NCBI GenBank assembly: GCA_002699025.1
Contig: PABA01000045.1
Coordinates: 1 to 46,384 of the forward strand
DNA from: Sandaracinus sp.
GTDB taxonomy: Bacteria > Myxococcota_A > Polyangia > Polyangiales > Houyiibacteriaceae
Reading direction: 5' to 3'
Length of the DNA stretch: 46,384 nucleotides
Position 1 is the stretch's first letter. Every line of letters starts with the position of its first letter. This document shows, in pieces, positions 8,102 through 17,219 of this stretch. Below the pieces are notes generated by a model. It had not been told where the DNA came from, made no database searches, and saw nothing but the letters and a program-made list of their open reading frames with translations. The translations under genes were made by a program, and so were the position numbers.

Positions 8102-9886
8102 ATGCTCCACCGTCGCCTCATCCGTCCGCTCCTCCGCCCGGTCTGCCGCCCGCTCCTCCTGGCCTCCCTCGTCGCCGCGCCCCTGCTCGCCGGCTGCCTC
8201 CGCACGTCCACGAACACGACGCCCTTCGGCCCGCCGGCGGAGGAGCGCACCGAGAGCGTGTGGCGCGGCTTCCCGGAGCCCGGCGCCCTCGAGCGCCTCG
8301 TCGGGGAGCCCGCGCCGCCCGCCGCCGCGCCGGCCGAGGAGTACGCCGCCACACCCTCCGAGGGGTGGCTGGTCGGGGTCGAGGTCGGCGCCGCGGGCTC
8401 CCCGCACGAGAGCGAGACCCGCGCGGGGCGGCTCCTGGCCGAGCTCGTCGCCGAGCGCCCGGGCCTCCGCGCGACGGGCGAGGCCGAGTGCATGGCCAAG
8501 AGCATCGCGCGCTTCCGCGCGGAGCACGGCGGGCGCCCGGAGGAGGCCCTCGAGCGCTTCCTCGCCGCGCGCTGCGGGCTGATCACCTCGAACGGCATCC
8601 GATCGGCCAGCCTCGCCTGGCCCGAGCTCCCCGAGGCCGTCTCGACGGACGAGCTCTGGGCGCAGCAGGGCGACGAGATCCGCGAGCACGTCGCCACCTC
8701 GGGCGCGCTCCCGGAGACGGGCGAGGTCGGGATCGCGCTCGCGCGGCATGGGGAGCGCGCCGCGCTCGTGGTGATCCAGGCGGCCCCGCCCGAGGTCGAC
8801 CTCGACGCCCGCCGCCCCGCACCGGACGCCGACGGGAACGTGCGCCTCCGCGGCCGGCTCCACTTCGAGGCGGTCTATGTCGGCGGCTACGTCAACCAGG
8901 GGCGCGCCGGCTACGCCGCCTGCGAGCCCGACCGGACGATCGCCCTGCCGGCCTTCGAGCTCGTCTGCCCCATGGCGGCCGAGGACGCGCACGCGGCCAT
9001 CGACGTCTTCGCGCTCCAGCCCGGGCGCGAGCTCGTGCGGGGGGTCGCCATGCTGCTCGCGCGGCGCGAGGGCGCCGAGGCCGCCCGTTTCGAGCCGCTG
9101 GCGCTCGGAGAGCCGGCGCCGAGCGAGGACCCGGTGGCCTTCGCCCGGACCTTCGCCGAGCGGTTGAACGGCGTGCGCGAGGCGGCCGGGCTCGCTCCGC
9201 TCCGGCTGGCGGAGAACCAGTCGCGCACGCTCGACGCGCTGGCGCCGCACTTCTTCGGGCTCGGCGGGCGCGACCGGGATGAAGCGGCCCTCGGCGCCCT
9301 CGCGGCCTGGGACATGCGCCTCGGCGAGACGATCCGGCTCGGCCACTTCCACGGCGGCGTCTCGGCGGGCGGGCCCGACCCGGCGCATTGGCTGGCGACG
9401 GCGCTCTCGCGGCCGATGGCGCGGAGCGGGCTGCTCGACCCGGACGTCTCGGCCGTGTCCGTGGGGAGCGTGCTCTCGGCGGAGGGGGCGTCCGTGCTCG
9501 TGACGACGCACGCCTTCTTCGACGACGCGGAGCTCGGGCCGGAGCGGCAGCGCGTGCTCGACGCGATCGCGGCGGCGCGGGCGCAGGAGGGGCGGACGGC
9601 GGCGCGGGTCTCGGTCGTGCCCGGCTTCCAGGCGGACCTCGAGCGCGTCCGGACGGAAGGCGCGCCGGTCGGGCGGGCGATCGACGCGGCGCTCTCGAGC
9701 GCGACGCGGGCCTGGGGGCGCGACGTGCGGGGGGCCGTCTTCGAGGTCGGGGACCTCCGGCGGCTCGAGGTGCCGGAGGCGCTCCTCGACGTGGGCGTGC
9801 AGGTGCTCGACGTGGCCGTGACCTTCCGGCAGGCGGAGGGCGCGCCCTGGGGCCAGTACGTGGTCGTCGTGCTCTACGGCGCGTGA
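8102..9886 (+). CDS. Large lipoprotein with a possible CAP/SCP-like domain
   Basis: 594 aa. The signal peptide ends in lipobox LLAGC at about residues 26-30, so attachment to the inner or outer membrane is expected. Residues about 75-330 are an unassigned alpha/beta region rich in Ala, Glu and Arg. Residues about 350-490 start with FAERLNGVREAAGLAPLRL followed by an Ala-rich helix and a short GH-containing segment (RLGHFHGG). This resembles the opening of CAP/SCP1 domains (LNxxRxxxGLxxL), but the classical CAP His/Glu set is not clearly present. It ends just before the 27-bp repeat array at 9902. Lipoprotein call firm; domain call tentative; role unknown. Confidence 0.75.
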   Translation: MLHRRLIRPLLRPVCRPLLLASLVAAPLLAGCLRTSTNTTPFGPPAEERTESVWRGFPEPGALERLVGEPAPPAAAPAEEYAATPSEGWLVGVEVGAAGSPHESETRAGRLLAELVAERPGLRATGEAECMAKSIARFRAEHGGRPEEALERFLAARCGLITSNGIRSASLAWPELPEAVSTDELWAQQGDEIREHVATSGALPETGEVGIALARHGERAALVVIQAAPPEVDLDARRPAPDADGNVRLRGRLHFEAVYVGGYVNQGRAGYAACEPDRTIALPAFELVCPMAAEDAHAAIDVFALQPGRELVRGVAMLLARREGAEAARFEPLALGEPAPSEDPVAFARTFAERLNGVREAAGLAPLRLAENQSRTLDALAPHFFGLGGRDRDEAALGALAAWDMRLGETIRLGHFHGGVSAGGPDPAHWLATALSRPMARSGLLDPDVSAVSVGSVLSAEGASVLVTTHAFFDDAELGPERQRVLDAIAAARAQEGRTAARVSVVPGFQADLERVRTEGAPVGRAIDAALSSATRAWGRDVRGAVFEVGDLRRLEVPEALLDVGVQVLDVAVTFRQAEGAPWGQYVVVVLYGA

Positions 9887-9901
9887 GCGCGGACGTCGGC
9901 G

Positions 9902-10096
9902 CGGCTCACGCGGTCGGCCCGCTCGGTTCGGCTCGCGTGGTCGGCCCGCTCGGTTCGGCTCGCGTGGTCGGCCCGCTCGGTTCGGCCCGCTCGGTTCGGC
10001 CCGCTCGGTCGGCTCGCGTGGTCGGCCCGCTCGGTTCGGCCCGCGCGGTCGGCTCGCTCGGTTCGGCCCGCTCGTTCCGCTCGCTCAGTCGGCCCC
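9902..10096. repeat. 27-bp tandem repeat array spanning the flippase stop codon
   Basis: Three clear 27-bp units at 9902-9928, 9929-9955 and 9956-9982 are followed by partial and degenerate units to about 10096. The array fills the gap between the plus-strand lipoprotein stop (9886) and the minus-strand flippase stop (10085-10087). On the minus strand one alternative frame across it encodes the nonapeptide repeat RAEPSGPTT. Confidence 0.85.
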
Positions 10097-11785
10097 GTCC
10101 GCGCGGCCGCCGAGCTTCGCGCGGAGCTCCGGGTGGCCGAGCAGCCAGGCGAGCGCGACGAAGCCGAAGGTCAGCCCGGCCGCGAGCCCGAGGCGCGACC
10201 CGAGGCTGCCCGCGTGGGCCGGGTCGCCGCCGAGCGCCACGAGCGCGCCGACGCCCACGAGGAAGGCCAGGTGCGGCGCCCGGATGGCGGCGAGCCGAAG
10301 CCGGACCTTCTCGAGGCCCCAGAGCTCGAGCTGCTGGAAGGTGATGACGAGGACCGTGCTGATCGCCGTCGCGCCGGCCGCGCCCGCGAGCCCGTAGCGG
10401 GGGATGAGCGCCCAGTTCAGCGCCGTGTTCAGCCCGGCGACCGTGAGGCTGTTGGCGAGGTTCCAGCGCGAGTGGCCCATGTAGGCGACGAAGTTGCCGG
10501 CGAGGCCGAAGGCGCAGCTCGCGAAGGGGGGCACGAGCAGGAGCAGGACGAAGGCGCTCTCCGGGCCGACGTAGCTCGGATCGACGAGGGCGAGGACGTC
10601 GTCGCGGAGCACGGCGAGGATCAGCACGGCGGGCGCGACGAGGGTGGCGGTCCAGCGCGAGGTGCGGCTGATGAGCGCGGAGAGCTGGCGGCGCTCGCCA
10701 CGGACGTGGTGGCGGGCGACCAGGGGCGCGAGGGCCGTGCTGAAGACGATGCGGATCTGCTGGAGGTTGCTCGTGAGGTAGGAGGCGGTCGCGTACCAGC
10801 CGAGGCGCGCCGGGTCCGTGCCGAAGGCCGCGAGCATGATCGTGTCGAGGCGCGTGACGTAGAGGACGAAGGTGCGGTTGAGGCCCTGGGGGATGGAGAA
10901 GGCGAGGAGGGCGCGGTCGAGGCGCGGGCGGAGCATGGCCGCGAGCACCGGGCGCGGGTCGAAGAAGCGGCGGAGCGGGACGATGGCGACGAGGGCCAGG
11001 ACGAGGTTCGCCACGAGGTGCGTGGCGAAGAGGGCCGTGAGCCCGCCGTCGAGGAGCCAGACGACGACGCCCGTGAGGAGCAGGAGGATGGGGCGGAGGC
11101 CGCCGACGAGGGCGTCCCACTCCATGGCGAGGTGGGCCTTGGCGGCGGCGGCGACGACCTGGCCGAAGACGGCCGGGACGAGGCACCAGCCGAGGTAGTA
11201 GACGCCCGGGAGGAGCGCGTCGTAGTCGGGGAAGTGGGCCTCGATCAGCGGCGCGGCCCCGAGCTGCACGAGCGCGGCGACGGCGAGGGCGAGGAAGGTG
11301 CCGTAGCCGAGGAGGTGGCCGACCACGGCGTTCATCTGCGCGCGGGCCCGGGCGTCGGTCTCGGCGTCCTCGACGTGGTGGCTGGCGTAGATGGTGGCCG
11401 CGTCCATCCAGCCGGTGACGACGAAGGCCGAGCCGATCTCGACGACGGTGAGCCCGAGGAAGTAGGCGCCCATGAGCTCGGCGCCGAAGAGGCGCGTGAG
11501 CACGAGGATGAGCACCGGGTAGAGGAGCTTGCCGAGGAGGCCGATGACGTTGATCAGCGCGCCCCGCGTCAGCGAGCGGCCGTAGCGGGCCTCGCGCTCG
11601 GCGGTCTGCTCCTCCGCCGCGTCGCGCCCGGACACGGCTTCCGCCTCTGCGCCCTCCGCCTCTGCGGCTTCCGCTTCTGCGCCGTCCGCCTCTGCGCGCT
11701 CCGCTTCTGCGCGCTCCGCCTCGGCGCCCTCCGCCTCCGTGCCCTCCCCGGCGGGCGCCCGGGCCTCGTCCTCCGGCTCCGACAC
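10085..11785 (-). CDS. Polysaccharide/lipid-linked oligosaccharide flippase (MOP superfamily)
   Basis: 566 aa, predicted multi-spanning inner-membrane protein with about 12-14 helices. The core opens with SLTRGALINVIGLLGKLLYPVLILVLTRLFG and contains WYATASYLTSNLQQIRIVFSTALAPLVARHH, the pattern of Wzx/PST-type flippases that move undecaprenyl-linked sugars across the membrane. The start chosen is GTG 11785. The first ~50 residues are an Ala/Glu repeat encoded by seven 15-bp units, so the true start could lie inside or after this tail. Divergent from the MMPL-like exporter at 12005. A role in exopolysaccharide or O-antigen export is inferred; no glycosyltransferase cluster surrounds it. Confidence 0.85.
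   Translation of the reverse strand: MSEPEDEARAPAGEGTEAEGAEAERAEAERAEADGAEAEAAEAEGAEAEAVSGRDAAEEQTAEREARYGRSLTRGALINVIGLLGKLLYPVLILVLTRLFGAELMGAYFLGLTVVEIGSAFVVTGWMDAATIYASHHVEDAETDARARAQMNAVVGHLLGYGTFLALAVAALVQLGAAPLIEAHFPDYDALLPGVYYLGWCLVPAVFGQVVAAAAKAHLAMEWDALVGGLRPILLLLTGVVVWLLDGGLTALFATHLVANLVLALVAIVPLRRFFDPRPVLAAMLRPRLDRALLAFSIPQGLNRTFVLYVTRLDTIMLAAFGTDPARLGWYATASYLTSNLQQIRIVFSTALAPLVARHHVRGERRQLSALISRTSRWTATLVAPAVLILAVLRDDVLALVDPSYVGPESAFVLLLLVPPFASCAFGLAGNFVAYMGHSRWNLANSLTVAGLNTALNWALIPRYGLAGAAGATAISTVLVITFQQLELWGLEKVRLRLAAIRAPHLAFLVGVGALVALGGDPAHAGSLGSRLGLAAGLTFGFVALAWLLGHPELRAKLGGRADGAD
11641..11745 (-). repeat. Seven 15-bp repeats coding an Ala/Glu N-terminal tail
   Basis: Seven degenerate copies of a 15-bp unit (CCGCCTCTGCGCCCT type on the plus strand) encode the pentad AEAEG/AEAER in the flippase N-terminus. 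Confidence 0.8.
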
Positions 11786-11992
11786 GACGTCTCGGCTTGG
11801 CACGCGCCGCGCCGCCCGTCCACGTCTCACTGCCGCCGCCCGGCCCCGTCTCGCTGCCGCGCGCGTCTGCTCCCGCCGCCCGGCGCCCTCGCGCTTGGCG
11901 CCGGCCCGGCCGCCTGCTACGCCCGGGCAGCCCGCCATGCCTCGCCCCGGCCCCGCCGCGCTCCCCCCGTCTCCCGCCCGGCCCTCCGCGCC

Positions 11993-11999
11993 GGGGAGG
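11993..11999 (+). promoter_or_regulatory. Strong Shine-Dalgarno deciding a TTG start
   Basis: GGGGAGG ends 5 nt before TTG 12005. No ATG or GTG in frame nearby gives the family's short cytoplasmic N-terminus, so this site fixes the start. Confidence 0.75.
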
Positions 12000-12004
12000 C
12001 CCCG

Positions 12005-14512
12005 TTGAGCGCCTTCTCCAAACGCCTGGCCGCCTGGCAATCGCGCCGCGCGGGCACGATCGTAGCCGCCGCCTTCCTCGTCGGCGCCGCGTCGCTCTTC
12101 CTGGTCAAGGACCTCGGCCTGAACTCGGCCTGGACCGCGCTCCTCCCGGAGAACGCGCCGAGCGTCCAGGACCTCGAGCACATCCAGGGCCGCGTCGGCG
12201 GCCTCTCCACGCTCACGGTCGCGCTCCAGAGCGAGGCGAAGGACGTCGAGGCCATGCAGGCCTTCGCCCGCGACCTGGTCGAGGCGCTCGAGGGCGAAGA
12301 GAGCGGCGTCATCTCGAGCGTCGACTGGAACGTCACCGCCTACGCCGACTTCGTCTGGGAGCACCGCCACCTCTACGCCGAGCGGGAGGACCTCGAGGAG
12401 ATCCGTGACGCGCTCCAAGAGCGCCTCCGCCACGAGCGCGCCACGGCGAACCCCTTCTACATCGACCTCGAGGACGAGGAGCCGCCGGACCCCTCCGAGC
12501 TCATCGAGCGCATGCAGAGCCAGGCCGAGGAGGGGCGCGAGAAGCTCGACCGCTTCCCGGGGGGCTTCTACCTGCACCCGGACCGCGACCTGCTCGTGCT
12601 CTTCGTCCGGGCCGACCTGAAGGGCGGCGACGCCATCGGCTCGCGCGGGCTGATGCGCCTCGTGGACCGGACCGTCGCGGACCTCGATCCGGCGAGCTAC
12701 GGCGCCGGGGATCTCACCGTCGAGTACGCGGGCGACGTGGTCGTGGCCCTCGAGGAGCAGGAGGCCATCGCGCGCGAGCTGGTGATCGCGACCGTCGCGA
12801 CGATCGTCATCGTCCTCCTCGCCATCTACTTCTTCTTCCGCCGCCTCCGCTCGATCGTCCTCCTCGGGGGCGCGCTGATCCCGCCGGTGCTCGTGACCTT
12901 CGGCTGCGCCGAGCTCGCCGTCGACTACCTGAACACGTCCACGGCCTTCCTCGGCTCGATCGTCATCGGCAACGGCGTGAACCCGAACATCATCTGGCTC
13001 TCGCGCTACTTCGAGGAGCGGCGGCGGGGCGCGGAGGTGGAGGCGTCGATCGCCGCGACGCACCAGAACGTCTGGCTCGGCACGCTCACGGCCTCGCTCG
13101 CGGCCGCCCTCGCCTACGGCTCGCTGATGGTCACCGACTTCCGGGGCTTCCGGGACTTCGGGATCATCGGCTTCATCGGCATGGTGCTCTGCTGGCTCGG
13201 CGCGCTCGTGCTCCTGCCGGCGCTCACGGCCCTCTTCGAGCGCTGGCGGCCGCTCGGGGCGACGGACGACGGGACGACCGGGCGCGGCGTCTACGCGGCG
13301 CTCTTCTCGCGCATCGTCCACCGGAGCCCGCGGGGCGTGCTCGCCTTCAGCGTGCTCCTGACGCTCGCCTCGGGGATCTTCGTGACGCGCGCCGTGCTCG
13401 CCGATCCGCTCGAGTACGACTTCAAGAAGCTCAAGTCGAACCGCGAGGGGACGACGGCGGCGCGGGCGATCAACCGACGCGTCCACGAGATGGTCGGGAG
13501 CTCGGCGCAGGGCAACGGCATCGCCGTGGTGGTCGACCACGTGGGCGACCTCGAGCCGCTCGAGGACGCGCTCGAGGAGCGCGAGGGCGAGGTGCCGCGC
13601 GACACGCCGGTGGACGAGGAGGGCACGCCGCTCTGGCTCTCCGTGCACAGCCTGCGCGATCTCCTGCCGAAGGAGCAGGAGGCGAAGCTGCCGCTCCTCG
13701 CGGACATCCGGCAGACGCTCCTCGATCTCCGCGAGTTCGCCGACGACGAGCAGCGCGAGGAGATCGACGCGCACATCCCGCCGGAGGAGCTGGCGACGCT
13801 CGGGCTCGACGACCTACCCGAGCCCGTGGCGCGCTCCTTCACGGAGCGGGACGGGACGCGCGGGCGCATCCTCGTCATCGAGGCGAACCGGAGCATCTGG
13901 GACGGCAAGTACCTGCTCGCCTGGTCGCGGGCGCTCCGCGAGTACGACACGGAGAGCGGCGACCCGGCGCACCTCGCGGGGCGCGGGCCGGTCTTCGCGG
14001 ACATGATCGACGTGGTCGTCCGGGACGGCCCCCGCGCGATCCTCTGGTCGTTCCTGGCGACGCTCGTGCTCTCGCTCCTGACCTTCCGGCGCCTCCGCGA
14101 GCGCCTCTTGACGATGATGTCGCTCCTGCTCGGGATCGGCTGGATGGCCGGGCTGATGGCGTCCATCGGGATGAAGCTGAACTTCCTCAACTTCGTCGCC
14201 TTCCCCATCACCTTCGGCAACGGCGTCGACTACGGCGTGAACGTCATGCGTCGCTACAGCCTCGAGACCGACGACGACAACCCGGACGCCGTGCGGGCGG
14301 CGATCGAGAACACGGGCGGCGCCGTCATCCTCTGCTCGCTCACGACGATCATCGGCTACACGTCGCTCTACACGTCGGCGAACCAGGCCATCAACAGCTT
14401 CGGCCTGGCGATGGCGATCAGCGAGGTCACCTGCGTCGTGAGCGCCGTGCTGACCATGCCGGCGATCCTCCTGCTCCTCTCGCGCCGGGACCGCGCCGCC
14501 GACGACGAGTAG
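12005..14512 (+). CDS. RND-superfamily / MMPL-type lipid exporter
   Basis: 835 aa from a TTG start with Shine-Dalgarno GGGGAGG. Two-fold repeat typical of MMPL/HpnN proteins: membrane helix at about residues 18-37, a periplasmic domain to about 255, then a helix bundle (LVIATVATIVIVLLAIYFFF ... FLGSIVIGNGVNPNIIWLSR) to about 415. The second half repeats this, with helices at about 440-460 and 670-830 (FVAFPITFGNGVDYGVNVMRRY). The GNGVN and GNGVDYG segments lie where RND proton-relay residues sit. Members export hydrophobic molecules such as hopanoids or glycolipids using the proton gradient. Divergent from the flippase. The substrate cannot be read from sequence. Confidence 0.9.
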   Translation: MSAFSKRLAAWQSRRAGTIVAAAFLVGAASLFLVKDLGLNSAWTALLPENAPSVQDLEHIQGRVGGLSTLTVALQSEAKDVEAMQAFARDLVEALEGEESGVISSVDWNVTAYADFVWEHRHLYAEREDLEEIRDALQERLRHERATANPFYIDLEDEEPPDPSELIERMQSQAEEGREKLDRFPGGFYLHPDRDLLVLFVRADLKGGDAIGSRGLMRLVDRTVADLDPASYGAGDLTVEYAGDVVVALEEQEAIARELVIATVATIVIVLLAIYFFFRRLRSIVLLGGALIPPVLVTFGCAELAVDYLNTSTAFLGSIVIGNGVNPNIIWLSRYFEERRRGAEVEASIAATHQNVWLGTLTASLAAALAYGSLMVTDFRGFRDFGIIGFIGMVLCWLGALVLLPALTALFERWRPLGATDDGTTGRGVYAALFSRIVHRSPRGVLAFSVLLTLASGIFVTRAVLADPLEYDFKKLKSNREGTTAARAINRRVHEMVGSSAQGNGIAVVVDHVGDLEPLEDALEEREGEVPRDTPVDEEGTPLWLSVHSLRDLLPKEQEAKLPLLADIRQTLLDLREFADDEQREEIDAHIPPEELATLGLDDLPEPVARSFTERDGTRGRILVIEANRSIWDGKYLLAWSRALREYDTESGDPAHLAGRGPVFADMIDVVVRDGPRAILWSFLATLVLSLLTFRRLRERLLTMMSLLLGIGWMAGLMASIGMKLNFLNFVAFPITFGNGVDYGVNVMRRYSLETDDDNPDAVRAAIENTGGAVILCSLTTIIGYTSLYTSANQAINSFGLAMAISEVTCVVSAVLTMPAILLLLSRRDRAADDE

Positions 14513-14669
14513 GCGCCCGCGCGTTCAGGCGATGCCGTCCGCCGTCGGCCCTCCGCCCTCGGCCCTCCGCTCTCCGCGCGCGACGTCGCGCGTGTGGGTC
14601 AGGGGGAGGGGCGTGGGATGACGACGGATCCGCGTCCTCGTCGCCGCAGGCGCGCGCCCGCGCGCCGGC

Positions 14670-15644
14670 TCAGCGGAGCGCCTTCGCCGCGTCCTCGGGG
14701 GCCACGCTGACGAGCGACATGCCCGTCGTGAGCTCGAGGCCGGCGCCGGGGCCCCCGCGGGGGCAGATGGCGACGTGCCAGAAGGCGGCCGGATCGCGCC
14801 GCGCCTTCGCCGGCGGGAGGCGCCAGACGAGGTTGTAGGCGGCGCGCCCGCTCACCTCGAGGACCCGGCCCACGGTCTCCCGCAGCCGATCGGCGAAGGC
14901 GTCGAGGGCGTCGTCCGGGAGGTCCGAGAAGGAGCCGCGGTGGCTCGTGGGGACGACCCAGGTCTCGAAACCGAAGCTCGGCGCGAAGGGGCAGAGGACG
15001 ATGGCGTCGTCGTCCTCGGAGACGAGGCGCGCGCCGGCGTCGCGCTCGCGCTGGAGCACGGCGTCGAGGAGCGAGCGGCCCTCGCGGCGGAGGTGCTGGC
15101 GGGCGAGGTTCCAGCGCTTCTGCTGGAGCGGGCCGGCGACGGTGGTGGCGACGATCTGGCCGTGCGGATGCGGCTGGCTGCTCCCGGCGCGGCGGCCGCG
15201 GTTGCGGAACACGCTGACGTGCTGGATGCCGTCGAGCTGCTCGTACTGGAGGAGCCGCTCGCGGTAGGCGCGCATGGCGAGGCGCCAGCGCTCCGGGGTG
15301 AAGCTCGGGACGTCGAGGTCGTGCTCCCGGCTCTCGACGAGGACCTCGTGGAAGCCCGTGGCGGGGCGCGCGTGGCCGCCGGGGTCGGCGACCTCGACGA
15401 TCTCCGCGGAGACCGCCGGGTAGCGGTTGCGGACGACGCGCACCTGCCACTCGCCTTCGCCGGGGGGCCAGCTGGCGACCGTCTCTTCCGTCTCGGCCTC
15501 GTTGCCCGGGCAGAAGGCGCAGGGGCCCGGCGGCTCGGGGAGGACCGGATCGGCGCTCTTGCCTTGGGGGACGCCGGCGCGGCTCGGGGCGACGATCTTC
15601 CAGCTGTCGGTGAAGGGGTCGTGGCGGTAGGTGCTCGCGGCCAT
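14670..15644 (-). CDS. galT: Galactose-1-phosphate uridylyltransferase family (GalT)
   Basis: 324 aa, close to the usual 330-350. The HIT-superfamily GalT features are present: a zinc-type CAFC at residues 42-45 followed by PGNE, then SSQPHPHGQI with HPH at 159-161, of which the second His is the nucleotidylated catalytic residue. A second half-repeat contains FGFETWVVPTSHRGSF. GalT moves UMP between UDP-glucose and galactose-1-phosphate (Leloir pathway). The usual Asn before PHPH is Gln here, so a related hexose-1-phosphate or nucleotide substrate is possible. ATG 15644 has GAGG four nt upstream. Probably downstream of the CoA ligase (57-bp gap, same strand), although the functions do not obviously connect. 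Confidence 0.85.
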   Translation of the reverse strand: MAASTYRHDPFTDSWKIVAPSRAGVPQGKSADPVLPEPPGPCAFCPGNEAETEETVASWPPGEGEWQVRVVRNRYPAVSAEIVEVADPGGHARPATGFHEVLVESREHDLDVPSFTPERWRLAMRAYRERLLQYEQLDGIQHVSVFRNRGRRAGSSQPHPHGQIVATTVAGPLQQKRWNLARQHLRREGRSLLDAVLQRERDAGARLVSEDDDAIVLCPFAPSFGFETWVVPTSHRGSFSDLPDDALDAFADRLRETVGRVLEVSGRAAYNLVWRLPPAKARRDPAAFWHVAICPRGGPGAGLELTTGMSLVSVAPEDAAKALR

Positions 15645-15700
15645 GGAACCTCGGGAGGGCGTGTCGGGGAGCGGCGCGGCGGGCGCGCGGGGAGGGCGGC

Positions 15701-17155
15701 TCAGCCGGAGGGATCGGCGTGCAGCTTCTTCTTCTGGACCTTGCCCATCGCGTTGCGCGGGAGCGCCGAGACGAAGCGTACCTCCCGCGGGCGCTTGTGG
15801 GGGGTCAGGCCTTTCGCGACGGCGTCGATCAGCGCCGCCGGGTCCGGGGGCGTGGCGGCGTCGCGCGGCACGACGAAGGCGACGATGCGCTCGCCGAGGT
15901 CCTCGTCCGGGAGGCCGACGACGGCGACCTCGGCCACGCCCGGATCCTCCAGGAGGCAGGCCTCGACCTCGCCGGCGCCGACCTTGTAGCCGCCGGTCTT
16001 GATGAGGTCGACGCTGCGCCGCCCGACGATGCGGATGGCGCCGTCGGCGGTGCGGGTCGCGAGGTCGCCCGTGTAGAACCAGCCCTCCTCGTCGCGCACG
16101 GCGGCGGTGGCGTCGGGGCGGTTCAGGTAGCCGAGGAAGACGCTCGGCCCGCGCACGGCGACCTCGCCGAGGGTGGCGTCGTCGCGCGCGTCGAGGGGCT
16201 GGCGATCGTCGTCCACGAGGCGGAGCTCGACGCCGTCGAGGGGCGGGCCGACGTAGCCGGGGCGCGGCGGGCCCGAGGCGCGGACGGCGCAATTGATGAG
16301 CGTCTCCGTGAGGCCGTAGCGCTCGTGGACGCCGCGGCCGGCGAGGGCCTCGATGCGGCGGTGCTCGCGGACCGGGAGGCCGGCCGAGCCGCTCACGAGG
16401 AGGCGCGCGCCGGCGAGGGCCTTCGCGAGGGCCGGGTCGGCTTCGCCCGCGTCGGCGAGCCGGTGGTACATGGTCGGGACGGCGAAGAGCATGGTGCCGC
16501 CGGCGTCGAGGGCGGCGGCGATGGCCTCGGGGGAGAAGCGCGGCACGTAGCGGAGGGCGCCGCCGACGCGGAGGGAGCCGAAGGCGCCGAGGACCAGGCC
16601 GTGGACGTGGAAGAGGGGGAGGGCGTGGACGACCTCGTCGGCGTCGGTCCAGGCCCAGGCGCGGGCGAGGCCGTCGAGGTTGGCGGCGACGGCGCGGGCG
16701 GGGATCAGCGCGCCCTTGGGCATGCCGGTCGTGCCGGAGGTGTAGAGGAGGAGGAGGGGGGCCTCGTCGACGGCGCGGCGGGGGGCCTCGGCCTCGCGGT
16801 GGGGGAGGGGCTTCGCGTCGGGGGTGCGGTCGGCGACGGCGGCGGGGTCGGCGGCGAAGACATGGGCGGGCGCGGCGTCCGAGAGGATGTGGCCGAGCTC
16901 GCGGGGGCCGAGCTTCGGGTTCAGGGGGACGCTGGTGACGCCGGCGAGGGCGTGGCCGACGAGCGCGACGAGGGTGGCGACGTCGGGCTGGGTCCAGACG
17001 GCGACGCGATCGCCGGGCTGGACGTCGAGCTCGGCGAGGCGCGCGGCGTGGCCGCCGGCGGCGCGGGCGAGCTGGGCGTAGCTGAGCGCGGCGTCGCCGA
17101 CCTGGAGGGCGAGGCGGTCGTCGGGGAAGGCGAGGCGGGGGAAGAGGAGCGCCAC
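15701..17155 (-). CDS. AMP-forming acyl-CoA synthetase, ACSF3/malonyl-CoA synthetase-like
   Basis: 484 aa from GTG 17155. ANL-superfamily motifs are complete: LLYTSGTTGMPKGA (P-loop), ALPLFHVHGLVLG, RYGLTET, GWFYTGDLA, RIVGRRSVDLIKTGGYKVGAGEVE, and a C-terminal NAMGKVQKKKL with the catalytic Lys. The PLFHVHGLVLG and RYGLTET neighbourhood and the short length resemble MatB/ACSF3 enzymes that make malonyl- or methylmalonyl-CoA from the free acid. Other acyl substrates are possible. A TACCAC box lies 6 nt before the GTG, and the divergent gene at 17220 starts only 64 bp away. Confidence 0.88.
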   Translation of the reverse strand: MALLFPRLAFPDDRLALQVGDAALSYAQLARAAGGHAARLAELDVQPGDRVAVWTQPDVATLVALVGHALAGVTSVPLNPKLGPRELGHILSDAAPAHVFAADPAAVADRTPDAKPLPHREAEAPRRAVDEAPLLLLYTSGTTGMPKGALIPARAVAANLDGLARAWAWTDADEVVHALPLFHVHGLVLGAFGSLRVGGALRYVPRFSPEAIAAALDAGGTMLFAVPTMYHRLADAGEADPALAKALAGARLLVSGSAGLPVREHRRIEALAGRGVHERYGLTETLINCAVRASGPPRPGYVGPPLDGVELRLVDDDRQPLDARDDATLGEVAVRGPSVFLGYLNRPDATAAVRDEEGWFYTGDLATRTADGAIRIVGRRSVDLIKTGGYKVGAGEVEACLLEDPGVAEVAVVGLPDEDLGERIVAFVVPRDAATPPDPAALIDAVAKGLTPHKRPREVRFVSALPRNAMGKVQKKKLHADPSG

Positions 17156-17161
17156 GGCCGA

Positions 17162-17167
17162 GTGGTA
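17162..17167 (-). promoter_or_regulatory. TACCAC -10-like element, 6 nt before the CoA ligase start
   Basis: Reads TACCAC on the minus strand and ends 6 nt before GTG 17155, predicting a leaderless transcript. Confidence 0.4.
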
Positions 17168-17207
17168 GCACGAGGGCGCGGTCCGGCGCCGAGGGGGTGT
17201 TCGGCGG

Positions 17208-17213
17208 TACGCT
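17208..17213 (+). promoter_or_regulatory. TACGCT -10-like element, 6 nt before GTG 17220
   Basis: TANNNT element with 6-nt spacing to the start codon; the divergent partner of the element at 17162. Confidence 0.5.
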
Positions 17214-17219
17214 GGTCGG

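Noticed and set aside
8102-9886. Confident CAP/SCP1 domain call
   Set aside because: The opening helix fits, but the conserved CAP His and Glu residues could not be placed, so it is listed only as a possibility.
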